Shown here piece after piece: positions 53,326 through 64,000 of a stretch of DNA of 64,000 bases. The position numbers and the translations under genes were made by a program. The notes beneath the pieces were generated by a model, which did not search any database, was not told the DNA's origin, and saw nothing but the letters and a program-made list of their open reading frames with translations. Each line of letters begins with the position of its first letter. The stretch's first letter is position 1. The DNA is from Helopsaltes ochotensis (lineage: Eukaryota; Chordata; Aves; Passeriformes; Locustellidae): assembly GCA_013400155.1 (NCBI GenBank), contig VXBM01001343.1, forward strand, positions 112,830 to 176,829, given 5' to 3'.

Positions 53326-55679
53326 GGGGGATTTAATGGCTCTGCTCACTCACAGTCCTTGAAAAAACACTGCAAAGAGTTAAGGTAGAAGTTAAGGTAA
53401 AGCTTAAAGCTTAATTTTTGCCCTCATCAACCTTGGCTGCATGTTTTCAGTGCCAACGAAGACACTGTAAGAGCTGGAAGAAAAATAAAGTGAGAACAGG
53501 CAGATAAGGGGATTTCACAGTGATCCAAGCCAAGCACTGCTGTCTTGTACTGTCCTTGAAAAGAGAAGTGAGAGATCTTTTTGGAGAGAGCACTAGAAGT
53601 ACAAAATCAATATGTCTAGGAGCATTTTAGTTTGCAAAGGCCACATTATGACCTGAATGATAAAAAAAAATGCATCTCTCCTTTTTCTCTTGGGCACTAA
53701 AAACAACTAAGCAAACTTGCAAAAAAGTGTCAAACCTTTCATGCACTTCCCTTCTCTCTCCTCAAACCCCATTTCAGTATCTCCTAGCTCTAGTCTTTCC
53801 TCGTGGCAAGACAGCACAAAGAAGGGTTTGAGTTTTTTACTTATATAGTGCTTAAGTATAGAGAAAACTGAGTCAGTCTGGACTGGAAACAAAATGTGCT
53901 GTAAACTGCTGTGAGTGATTAAAATTACTTTGAGAATGGTCTTAAAAATATTAACAGGATATACAACAACTGGTTTCAAGTTAAGCTGCAAATGAGAATC
54001 TATAGCACCATTTTCAAGCTCACTTCAAGGTGATGAGGATTCACATTAGGAACTGTGGTGATATGGTCAGGCCTTCCATTGTGTGCATTTGTCTTCTCTA
54101 TTCTTCACTGTCATGTGTGGAGACTTCCTCTCACTATTTGGAAAAGTACACTACACAAGCCTAAAAACCTGTCAAGAAATGCATTTACTATGGATCTGCC
54201 ATAAGGAGAACCTTGTGTAAATCAAGATGCTGGGGACGGGAAAAGCTGAATCAAATATTGAAGAAACATCATACATTATACTGATTTAGGAGAGGAAAAA
54301 GTTCAATCCCAACCTTAAATACTTCATAGTGGAAAGAATTGCATTGGAATGTGTGAAAGGAGACAAACCCCCTTCTATTACAAATTGGAGCTAAATCTAA
54401 CTGGAAAAACTAGAACTTCCTCTTTGTTTCCAAATAAATTTTCCTCTTTTGAAATTCTACTGTCATTTGTTCAAGATTCTTTATGTAATGGGAGAAGTTA
54501 GAAACTGGTATCATTTTTTCTTAAAAGAGTAAAACTAAAACTAAACCTTCAGAAAACCCTCCTGAGCTTATCTATTCTTCAGAAATCAGGAATTTGGATG
54601 AAGTGCCCCTGCCCTGACAAAATCACAGTTTAGAAGAAAGCTACACAGCACCAAAGGAAAGGTGGACAAAAAAGAGTCTCTATGTCTTATGATACAGTGC
54701 CATGCCATGAATCGCAGTCAATTGCTTTCATAATTGAACTTATTTATAAAAATTTGTGTTCAACAGTTATCTATCCTTTCCCAGGAGCCAAATCAATATT
54801 TATTTATGCCTGAAGAAATTTTGTTTCAAAATAGCCAAATGCAAATTTTGCAACATTGAAGAAAAGCAACAAGATACTAGTTTGCAAGTACGCCCGCTGG
54901 CCGAGGAGATCGGCATCCTAGAATTACTATCATCTTATTACTGAAAAGAAAAGAGCTTTGCCTTTACAGAAAACAATCCTCATGCAGTTTGGACAGAAAG
55001 CAAACACACCTCTAGATGGACCGAGAAAAAGAAGGAGGGAGGATGGGAGAGGGTGAAGCTTGTGTGCAAGCCAACCCCGTCTATGAAATGGAAACAACTG
55101 GTGTGTCTTCCCCGTAGGCTGAGGCTGGATAAGTAAATATTCCTTTCCCTGGTCTGTGCAGACAGGTGCCACAGGGAAGATGGAGCTGTGGTATGCCAGT
55201 GTAAATGCAGTTCACGTGTTTGGAGATCTTCACCTCCAAAGCAGACTCTAGTTGGGGGCACATGTACCCAATTTAAGAGTGCTTCTGGCAATTTACAGGT
55301 AAGGAAAATATGTGTGCTGGGAATAACAGGTCATAAAAACCCAGGACTATTTAAATATAAAATCAAATGCCAGCAAAGTGCACTTTGTGGCCACAGTAAG
55401 GAATCCCGAGACACCTCCTGACAGATCGCTGGTAAGCATAGACTATTTTTCCCTCTCTCAGATAGTGAACAGGATCCAGTCCTCCCCACCACTTAAAATT
55501 CAATATTGCAAGAGACTGCTGACTCCTCTGTACATCGGAAGCAATGGGGGAAGCGAACAAAGCTGCTTTACTTTCTCTAATCTTTCTCCCTTGTGTGCCT
55601 GCACCAGATGGTGCTGAGCTGCAGGTTGGAGAGAGATAATAAACCCAGAGGGAAAAAAAATGATAATATTAGGTTATAA

Positions 55680-55725
55680 AACAGCTGACCTTCAAATATG
55701 ACGTCAGCTCCTGTTTAATTGATGG
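55680..55725. promoter_or_regulatory. Candidate regulatory cluster: E-box, nuclear-receptor half-site, CRE
   Basis: A CAGCTG E-box (55682-55687) overlaps TGACCTTCAAA, which reads as an extended nuclear-receptor half-site on the opposite strand. It is followed by a perfect palindromic cAMP response element TGACGTCA (55699-55706) and an AATTGA core. A full CRE with its CpG intact is uncommon in AT-rich intronic DNA, since methylated CpG decays. Function is inferred from motifs alone. Confidence 0.35.
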
Positions 55726-58700
55726 GACAGGTCCAGACAGACAGACGCATGCACCCTGGGATGCCCATATTCAGCAACTTCCTTTCTAATGTGGGAAGAA
55801 GCCATACGGCAGCACTGTTACAATGGACTGCTCAACCTTTAGAGGTGTGAGAATGAGCAGAGGAAAAGTCAGAGTCTCCTTTTAACTTCAGACAGGCAGT
55901 ACCACTTGTGGAAAGCATTCTTGCTGAAAGTGGTTTTGCTTAAATCCTGGTCCAGCATTACCAGTCACTACTGATGATAGCCTGCCTTTCCCACCATAAA
56001 GGGAAGTGAAATAACCCCGAGTAAGACAGAACAGATCTTCCAGAAAAAAATTATCAAATATTAGATGTTTTTAAGCTTTTGGCTACTCTGGTCCAGAAGA
56101 CTGCTTCCAACTGCCATCACTGCAGGCACTGCTATGAACAGTGGTTTTAAACACTGTATTGGGGACATGAATTGTCCTGCTTCAGTCAAGCATAAGCTCT
56201 GGAAAACTCTGCCACCACATACTGTATATTTTTGCAACCTTTTCTGATATGCTGATGTCAAAGAATTCCTACCAGCCTAGTCTTGGATGACTGCTTTCCA
56301 TGATATCCAGCTTTGGGTTAAAGCAAAACACACTAAATGGTACTCCTGCTAATGAAATGGAAAGCTAGGTTGCCATGAGGAAGATGGAGCAGTGTAAAGT
56401 GCACAGGCCTGGGAGTGGGAAGCCCTGGATGGCTGTCTGCCTCCCCTGCAAATGCAGCACAGAAGGCATCTTCCCCCTCCTTGGCAAGGAAGACATCTCC
56501 TGCCCACCTGCCACAGCTGTCTTTGCATGTTCATGAAAAGACCATTAATTGATTTGAAAAACATTAGATTCTGTTTTAGTGCTGCCACTGCTCTCTAGGC
56601 AAAGGTGACAAACAGCCTCAGCTAGAACAGTGTGCATCTCATGCCATCCTGGAGGAAGCATTTCGCCAGTCTCAAGAGAAATCTATGCAGAGGCTCCCAG
56701 CAGCAAGGAACAAAGCCACATTGAATGACAACACTGAACAGTTCAGTATTTATTAGACATGTGCAAAAAAAATGGCTTGTTGTAAGCAGCTCAGTGCTGA
56801 AACAGTGAATTCCAGTTTTCTTGCTGTGTCAAAGATACTTTAACCAGGGAGAAACAAAGGCAAGAGCAGAGACACTCAGTCCCTGTGTCCCAGCAAAGAG
56901 TCTGCACCCAAACACCAATAGAAGCATCCCTCAGTCACATCACAGCTGTACCAGGTCTGCCTGGCTCTGCTCTCTGGAGCCAGACAGATGCCTGGACATT
57001 GGCCAGCACACAGATCCCTCACCAAACTAGTGCTTCATCATCCTGTGAACAGCCCTGTAACTTGCCTCTATTCTCAGAAACCAAAGGTTACTGGCAGGGA
57101 AAACGCCGACCTAGGAACTCAGAAATTCTGCAGAGAGATTGGAATTGGAGCCGCAGTGATTTAGCATCTACCATTAACAGCAGTTTAAAATTTTATGGTC
57201 AGAGACAATAAATCCTATCCAGACATTTGCAGCTTGCAAGCCAGGCCATAGACAGGATGCAAATAGCTCTGCTGCAAGGAAGATGACCAGGAACGAATTT
57301 AAGTACATTTTATACAGAACACAAGCCCTGGGTTACTTCAAACACCTGCTTTGTCCAGCATCTACATGAGTAGATACTGGGTCAAAAAGAAGGTGCTCAA
57401 GCAACCAATATTTGCCAGTTCAGAGTGATGGTGCCAAGAAATTAGGACTAAGGCAGAACAATGCTGAACCATAGTGCAGAGCTGGAGCACTATCTTCCTT
57501 GGTGCACAACAGAATAGCAACAACCCTAAAAATAACCTTACATTTTCTTCCAGAATCACCCTGGTTTTTCATTTTGGTCCAGGTTGCTTTTCATACTGCA
57601 TGTAAGATTTCAAATAGCTTGAATCACTGCCTAGTTATCAAGTGTGGCACTGAACGCCTGTATGTGTAAGATTTCTGCATTAACAGTTTGGATGAGACTC
57701 CAAGATGCACCGTTGAGATCTTTCAGAGATGCTGGTCACACAATTATTCTGCCCTGCTGAGGACACAAATTGCTTTGCCTTCCTTTGCCAGCTGCTTTTC
57801 AAAGCAAATAGAAAGACCTTCAACTATCCACCAGAAACAGAGACAGAGATTGACTAAGGAGTGTCCTTGTTACCGTATCTGCTACAAAACAAACCCATAG
57901 ACTCCTGCTGCCTTGCTGTGCAAGACACACGTGCAGCAAAGGCACACAATTCACAGAGCAGTGCACAAAGCCAGGCAGATGGTGGGGCCTGTATGACCAG
58001 TTTCCTAACTTCCTCCCATATGGATCAAGAGATCTCCCACATCCTCCAACAGGACCAATGTAAGTGGCTGGAGGCTAAAGATGGAGTTGCATCAGCATGG
58101 AGGGGGCACCAAAAGACAGAGGTTTGCATCAGTGATACCAGCTCTACCCTCCCACGGGTACCCTTTCTCCTCTTACCTCCTTAGATCAATTGCCCCTGTA
58201 ATTGTGACCAATACAACACTAACTACAATCTCTTCAACATTCCAGTCGTTGTAATGCCTTAAAAACAAAGGAATTGGGAGAGGAGATACTGAAGGGAAAA
58301 GGCTGAAGCTGTGCTGTGTCAGGGAAAGGGAAGAGGCCTTTCTGCAGCTCTTTGATGTTGACTCCTGCTGTTCTAAATGGAACCTTACCCAGGAAAATAA
58401 ATCTTTAGTTAAAGGTTACTGCAAACCACGATGGGGTTTTATCCTGGCAATACCAATCCCACACCAGCTTCTAAAGCTCTTAGTTGAACAGAGGGTGAAC
58501 AGCAGCAACACTGTGCTGAAATCCGCATTCCTAAAATTCCCCAGCAAATGCAGGCACGCTCAGAGAAGGCAGCTTAGGGCTTATTAGCTGAGAATTCAGG
58601 TTCAGATGTGCCATGGAACAGAGGTCAGGGCAGGAATACAACCTCCTGTCTCTCCTGCACATTCATTTGAACATCTTCAAGCGTTCTCAGCACTCTCTGT

Positions 58701-59070
58701 GCTCTCACCACCCACCATTGCACAAAGCGTATTTTGCTCGTGTTCCCTCAGTCTGTGCTGTGTCCGGGGCTGGAGATCCCCACGGCAGCAGCCTCCTGGA
58801 GATCTCATGAAAACAGCAGCCAGCAGCTCCCACCCTACTCCTGATAACCACTACATCTCTGTGAGGGAGGAGAGGAATAATGCAGCAGAGATCAACAAGC
58901 CTGCTTGCTTCTTATTCCAAAGCGAAGACAAACGTGGGGTTTGTTCAGCTGAGCAGAACAGCCAAGGCTTGCAAGGAGGGCAGAAAAACATGTGGGTATT
59001 TTTGATTTTGGTTTGCACCAAGTACCTTGAAACAGGATGGGCATAGGAATATTTTCAGAAGAAAAGTTTA

Positions 59071-59104
59071 AAATTTGAAATGCAGAATTAAAAATTTGAA
59101 ATGC
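59071..59104. repeat. Short direct repeat, 21-bp period
   Basis: Two copies of AAATTTGAAATGC lie 21 bases apart. This is a minor local duplication with no evident role. Confidence 0.7.
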
Positions 59105-62100
59105 TCTACACCTGTTCAGTAACACTGCTGCTCTCGAGACAAAGGGGACTGGGAGCACACAGGGGAAAAAAATCCAGTGCTTCAAGCTTTTATTATCCTA
59201 CCTTTAGAATTGAATGGAATCACTAAAACTTTCCGAGTTTTAGAGCAGAAAAAAAATGGAAACAAACACTTGATTTTTGGGGGTATATTTTAGAAAAAAT
59301 ATGGTATGCTAATACTTAAAAAGCAAAGTTGAAAGGTAGTAGAGACATAGAACAACAAAATGTGAGATTCCACATATAGCAACTGGAGGAAAAGAACTGA
59401 ACTGTGAAGGGAGGGAATTAATTTCCATTTTTTGGTAGAAGTTTTCTGATAAATCCGTTTGCTCATCAAATAACACAATCCTTTTCTCCCAAGTTATTCA
59501 TTTGCAGTGTTTAATAGGTACATTCTCAGCCTTAGACTCTTGAGCTGCATTTGGCAGCTATAGTGCTAATAATTAACTGTTAAAATATCTAGCTCCTTCA
59601 GCTCACCAGCTCCCTTAAAATGTCTTGTGGCACAAGCCAATGGGCTGTATGACCAGGAAATCAGTTGTCTTGGAGACATCTTCACATGCTACAGCAGCTC
59701 AGTCACTTTGAGTGACGCCACCCAGCAATCTGCACATTACCTTCAAACACAAAATGAGAATATCAAAGCCCCTGAAAGAGAAATCATCACCTGCAAGAAA
59801 CACGCTGTTCTCCTCTCATGCACTGTTAGCTGAAGGAAGAGCTGTAGCAAGGTGAGAGTTCTGATCTCAAAATGCACTGCTACCTGCCTGCATAATTAGG
59901 TCACTAAAAGGCTAATGGTGTTCCTGGTTCATATAACCATTTATAGGAAAATTATAGTCTATGCTGGTCTTGCAGAATCAGTTTCAGGTCAAACCTGCAC
60001 GTACCACTTCTAAACCAGAAGGTTATTAAAAGATTAGACAAAGAAGTAATCCAGAAGTGTGACCACTAGCTATAACTAAACCACTTAGATCAGAAAAAGA
60101 CAACTGTAAAGCCATTCTGAAGTACCAGGCATAAATTTACAAAGACTACAAAACAGTTATTCCCAAGGTAAGCCATTAAACCCACATTATATGACCTGAT
60201 AAAATAAGATGCTTATCTTCCAGTCACCCTAATGGAAGGCTAAAATGGTGCTATTCTTAGAAAGAAAATGTGGAAGCACTCCTGCCCAGCTTGAAGATGC
60301 AGACAGGGATGCATCAAACTCCCTCTGACCAGTTCTATACACATATGCAAAATGCCAAGGCAGAAAACGAGTCAAATGCCAGACAGATTAGATTCATGCC
60401 AGTGCACGTCTGGGTCCCCAAACAACATGTTTGGGATTCAGGTTTATAAATAATAGGGCATAATGTGTTTAATTGCCTGCAAAACACCTCTTACCTGGCA
60501 ACAGGCTTCTGTTGAGCTTTCTCCTGCCCCAAAAGACAGGCTGATGGCCTGGCAGCCATGCTGCATCTTGGAACCACCAAGTATCCTCAGTTCTCTTCAG
60601 CACATGGTGTGATGATCCAACACAGTCAAAACTGACAGAGACATCAGTTCCCCTCCTGAGCCTCGAGGATCAGTGGAGATGCTGCTCCCTGAAGGCCTTA
60701 TGAAAGCCCAGAAAGATGCACTTAACGTAGCCACATCTTTGCTAACTCAATGATTTCTGAAACCACAAATCCATCAACCCTGGGTCTGCATATTTACCGC
60801 ACCAAATACAAAGACAAGTCTACTGCGTATCTTTTTCATAGTATCACATATGACTTGGGAGTAGTCCAATTCCTGTGCAAACAGGGGTACATGCAAATGC
60901 TTAAAACCTTCAGAAAGAAAGACAGAGGCCTGCCTAGAACATTCCTGCCAACAGCGCCAGTTAAGGGTAAAAAGAAAAGATTTGTCCCAGCTGTAAAAAA
61001 GGTTCCCCTGGGCAGCAAGAAGAGTAGTTTTGCTCACAGAATATGTGCATCTCAGCTGAATTAGTTAATGTGTGTTGAACACACTGAAAATTGTGGTACA
61101 TAAATGCTAAGGATTGTTATTTATTATTGTCTTGGTGCACAACAGCGGAAACCAGTGCCATTTACAGACACGAATTAAGAACAACAGGGGGTCTATCAAT
61201 ATGCTGTGGGTCTGGGGATTCTCTTCATTTGTCTCCCTCACTCCTGCCTCCCTCAGACAGAAATCTCTTCCATAGGACTCCTACAGTCCTCGCCAAGTGC
61301 TGGCCTTGGCCCAGTAAAGCCTCTCACACTGGAACAGCTCTGTTGGGAGGGGGTGAGACCTCCACATAGAATAAAACAAAGGCATATCTACATTTTAAGG
61401 TAAAGAAAGAGTTACTTAAAAGAAGTTGAGAACTCAGTGACATACACAGAACAATAGAGTGATTCATATATATACAAGCAATGTCTTACAAGACTGGTCT
61501 CAGCATAAGAGCAGATTTTTAAACACTGATTTCTTTATCTGAATTTTTAAGAAGCAGCTTAGATAAAAAGATGATTACAGATCTCCTGTATGAGACTTGG
61601 GTGAAGGAGTGAGAGGGTTTGTCTAGTTTGTAAAGTAACTCATGAGTGTCCTAGTTCAGAGCCAGAATTTAGGTTTAAAAGGATCAAAATAATTTTTAAA
61701 TTTCAGTTTTCCAGACTAGCTTGTAACTTAACTCTGCAGGTGTGATAATGTGAAAATAGTTTTGGTAAGTGCTTATATAGCACATATGAATCTCTCCCCA
61801 AGACAATTAAAATAACTGCACAGAAACAGTCTTTCTTTGATGTTACAAGCCTGTGTCAAAGCCTGTTATTTTCACTCTAACATTGTTGCCTCAATAGTAA
61901 ATTTCGCATATCCACAAAAATTCACAGGATACTGAGAAAAAAAGCAGGTTTAGGGTCAAACTTTTACAGACAACTTATTACATAATGCAAGCCTCTGAGA
62001 GATGCTCAATCAAATTGTAATGGTTCCTTTTTCTCAATAATGCACTTGGATGTGCATTACAGTTTGCTCATTGGAAAAAAACACCGGCATTTAATTCAGC

Positions 62101-62556
62101 TTGTCAGAGACATGCTGTGCTGGCAGAGAGACTTGCATTCCTTATTTTCCTCAAGTTACTGATTGCTTAGCACATGGTTACCCTACTGTCTACGAAATAC
62201 AGATATTTCAGCAACTCAAGCTTTAAGGGCCTTATATCAAGGGGCCAATATCAATACCTGATCTGCCATTCAGCACACTGTATTGCAACTGTAAAAGATG
62301 AATTTCAGAGGCCCTGAAGTGTTGTTACAGTGATATTCCCTTCTCTATTTGCAGAGCTGCACATTTTTTATTTAATACCATTAAACCAAAAGTTTATTTT
62401 AAACAGCAATTCACAGTCCATGCCAGAACAGAAGCAAGCTTCGCTGGTTGTATCTCAAGGACTAACTAATCCAGAGCAGTTTCTCAGCTGTCCCTGCATA
62501 CAGATTTGCTTCCACACCCAGGATTCAGAATCACAGAGAATGAAGACGACTGGGTT

Positions 62557-63590
62557 TCACAGAATCACAAACCTGCTGAGTTGGAAGGGACCCACAAGGA
62601 TCATCAAGTCCAACTCCTTGGCCCTGCATAGCACCATCCCCAAGAGCCACACCATCTGCCTGAGAGCATTATCCAAACATTTCTTGAGCTCTCTCAGGCT
62701 TGGTGCTGTGACCACTGCCCTGGGGAGCCTGTTCCAGTGCCCAACCACCCTCTGGGGGCAGAACCTTTTCCTAATATCCAACCTAAACCCCCCGACACAA
62801 CCTCAGGCCACCCCCTCAGGTCCTGTCCCTGGTCAGCACAGAGCAGAGATCAGTGCCTGCCCTCCTCTTCCCCTCAGAGGAAGCTGTAACTGCACTGAGG
62901 GCTCCCCTCAGGCTCCTCCAGGCTGAACAGACCCAGTGTCCTCAGCCACTCCTTACACGGTTTCCCCTCAAGGTCCTTCACCATTCACAGCCCTCCTTTG
63001 GATGCTCTCTGGTAGTTTGGTGTCTTTCTCACATTCAGGTGCCCAAACCTGCGCCTAGCACTCGAGGTGAGACTGCCCCAGTGCAGAGCAGAGGGGACAA
63101 TCCCCTCCCTTGCCTGGCTGGTGATGGAAACGTAGTAAGATAATAAGGTTGTTAATTTGTCATAAAAAGAAATCGGATTCATCAGGCAAGACTTTCCTCT
63201 CATGAAGCTCTGCTGGCTGTAATCAATGACTGTGTTGTCATCAAAGGGTTTTTCAATACTGCCCAGAATAATCTTCTCCATACCTTCATCAAGCACTGAA
63301 GTGAGACTAACCGGCCTGTAGTTCTGGGGTCCTCTCTCACCCTTCTCAAAAATAAGGTATGTCTGCCAGCTTCCAGACAGTTGGGATTCTCTGGATTCCC
63401 AAGACCACTCAAAAGTCACTAAGAGAGGTTTTGTGATAACATCAACAAATCTTAAAAAATCTTGGATGAATCTGATCAGGGCACAAAGATTTGTAAGGAT
63501 CCAACTGGAGCAGCAGATCCCACACAGTTTCATGGTTGACCAGGAGCTGATCATTCTCTCAGTCATGGTCCTCTAGCTCAGGGCATTGAG
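62557..63590 (-). mobile_element. CR1-type LINE with internal deletion and reverse-transcriptase remnants
   Basis: The minus strand carries a CR1 copy in order from the right. Near 63560-63420 is a frame-shifted N-terminal reverse-transcriptase segment. NYRPVSLTSV and KSCLMNPISFYD follow, the conserved finger motifs of CR1 reverse transcriptase. After an abrupt junction near 63120-63135 comes the distal part (REGIVPSALHWGSL, RRFGHLNV, DIRKRFCPQ, HWNRLPRAVV) and a 3' UTR ending TGTGATTCTGTG near 62557. The catalytic palm region and roughly 1 kb of ORF2 expected between the two halves are missing, and stops and frameshifts are present. The element is dead. The right boundary is approximate. Confidence 0.85.
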
Positions 63591-64000
63591 ACCCTCTTGT
63601 TTCATCATTCCCCTTCCAAACCAGTTTAAAGCTCTGTCAGGAGCACCTCTGGATCAATAGAACCATGCCTTCCTCTGAATGCTGGCAAACGAAGAGGTGC
63701 ATTTAGAAGGAAATGAGGCTATTTCCCTGCTGCTCACAGGACAACCCTTATTTCATTTGAAGCAGACAAATGTTATTTGACAGGACAACCCTCATTTCAT
63801 TTGAAGCAGACTCCTTTGTTTACTCTCAACTCCAGATTCCTCAGTGCGCCAGACAATCCTGTACAATCATGCTCAAGAGTGGCAATGTACAAAAAAAGTT
63901 TACATGAATTGGTCACAAAGTACCTACAAGAGCTTGAAGATCATGCAAAATGCCCTCTAGAACAGGTTCCTGTAGCTCTGAGCTAGGGACAGAGATTAGA
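63591..64000 (-). other. MB21D2 intron 1, window end
   Basis: Unique intronic sequence with one small tandem duplication at 63737-63810. I see no coding exon or RNA gene before the window ends. Confidence 0.5.
63737..63810. repeat. Tandem duplication, 44-bp period
   Basis: A 30-base block beginning CAGGACAACCCT occurs at 63737 and again at 63781 with a single T/C difference. The near identity suggests a recent local duplication. It sits about 150 bases to the right of the CR1 copy but is not part of it. Confidence 0.85.

Larger units (their letters stand above)
47502..62556 (-). other. MB21D2 intron 1, distal segment
   Basis: About 15 kb of mostly unique DNA. Reading frames are short and unrelated to known families. 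It holds a poly(A) run at 53309-53325, a small tandem repeat of AAATTTGAAATGC at 59071-59104, and a motif cluster near 55.7 kb. No exon of MB21D2 or another gene was recognised on either strand. Confidence 0.6.

Noticed and set aside
1..64000. CRISPR arrays, operons, phage or other prokaryote-type systems
   Set aside because: The sequence is vertebrate genomic DNA with a split gene and CR1 LINEs; no spaced identical repeats or gene clusters were seen.

Overview
The window looks like bird nuclear DNA, most likely from a songbird or near relative. It is sparse in genes and low in repeats. Two 3'-anchored CR1-type LINE fragments and several short solo-LTR-like elements are present, and one vertebrate gene can be recognised with confidence. 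The bird assignment rests on the CR1 elements and the general compactness; the songbird assignment is an inference from the LTR style.

The only secure protein-coding sequence is the large second and final coding exon of MB21D2 (Mab-21 domain containing 2, a member of the cGAS/Mab-21 nucleotidyltransferase-fold family). It lies on the minus strand at 15134-16398, has a good splice acceptor at its upstream edge and is completely open. It supplies the last 420 residues of a protein that is 491 residues long in mammals. The first coding exon (about 71 residues) was not found in the window. Everything from 16399 to 64000 is therefore best read as part of a single intron of at least 47.6 kb.

Layout: 1-120 is the edge of a CpG-rich block. 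By the known vertebrate gene order (FGF12 - MB21D2) it may be the flank of the FGF12 promoter, but no FGF12 coding sequence is visible. 121-14394 is intergenic, with one candidate regulatory cluster. 14395-15133 is the probable MB21D2 3' UTR. 15134-16398 is MB21D2 exon 2. 16399-64000 is intron 1. Inside the intron are a pair of LTR-like elements facing each other (28383-28883 plus, about 28985-29590 minus) directly beside a dense CpG block (29592-29960), a third LTR-like element next to a CR1 fragment (46800-47501), an internally deleted CR1 copy with reverse-transcriptase remnants (62557-63590), simple repeats, a near-perfect 28-bp palindrome, and two motif clusters that could be enhancers.

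No CRISPR array, tRNA, rRNA, operon or other multi-gene system was seen. No undescribed system is supported. The best leads are the CpG block with flanking LTRs inside the intron, the intact-looking acidic triad in MB21D2, and the candidate enhancers.
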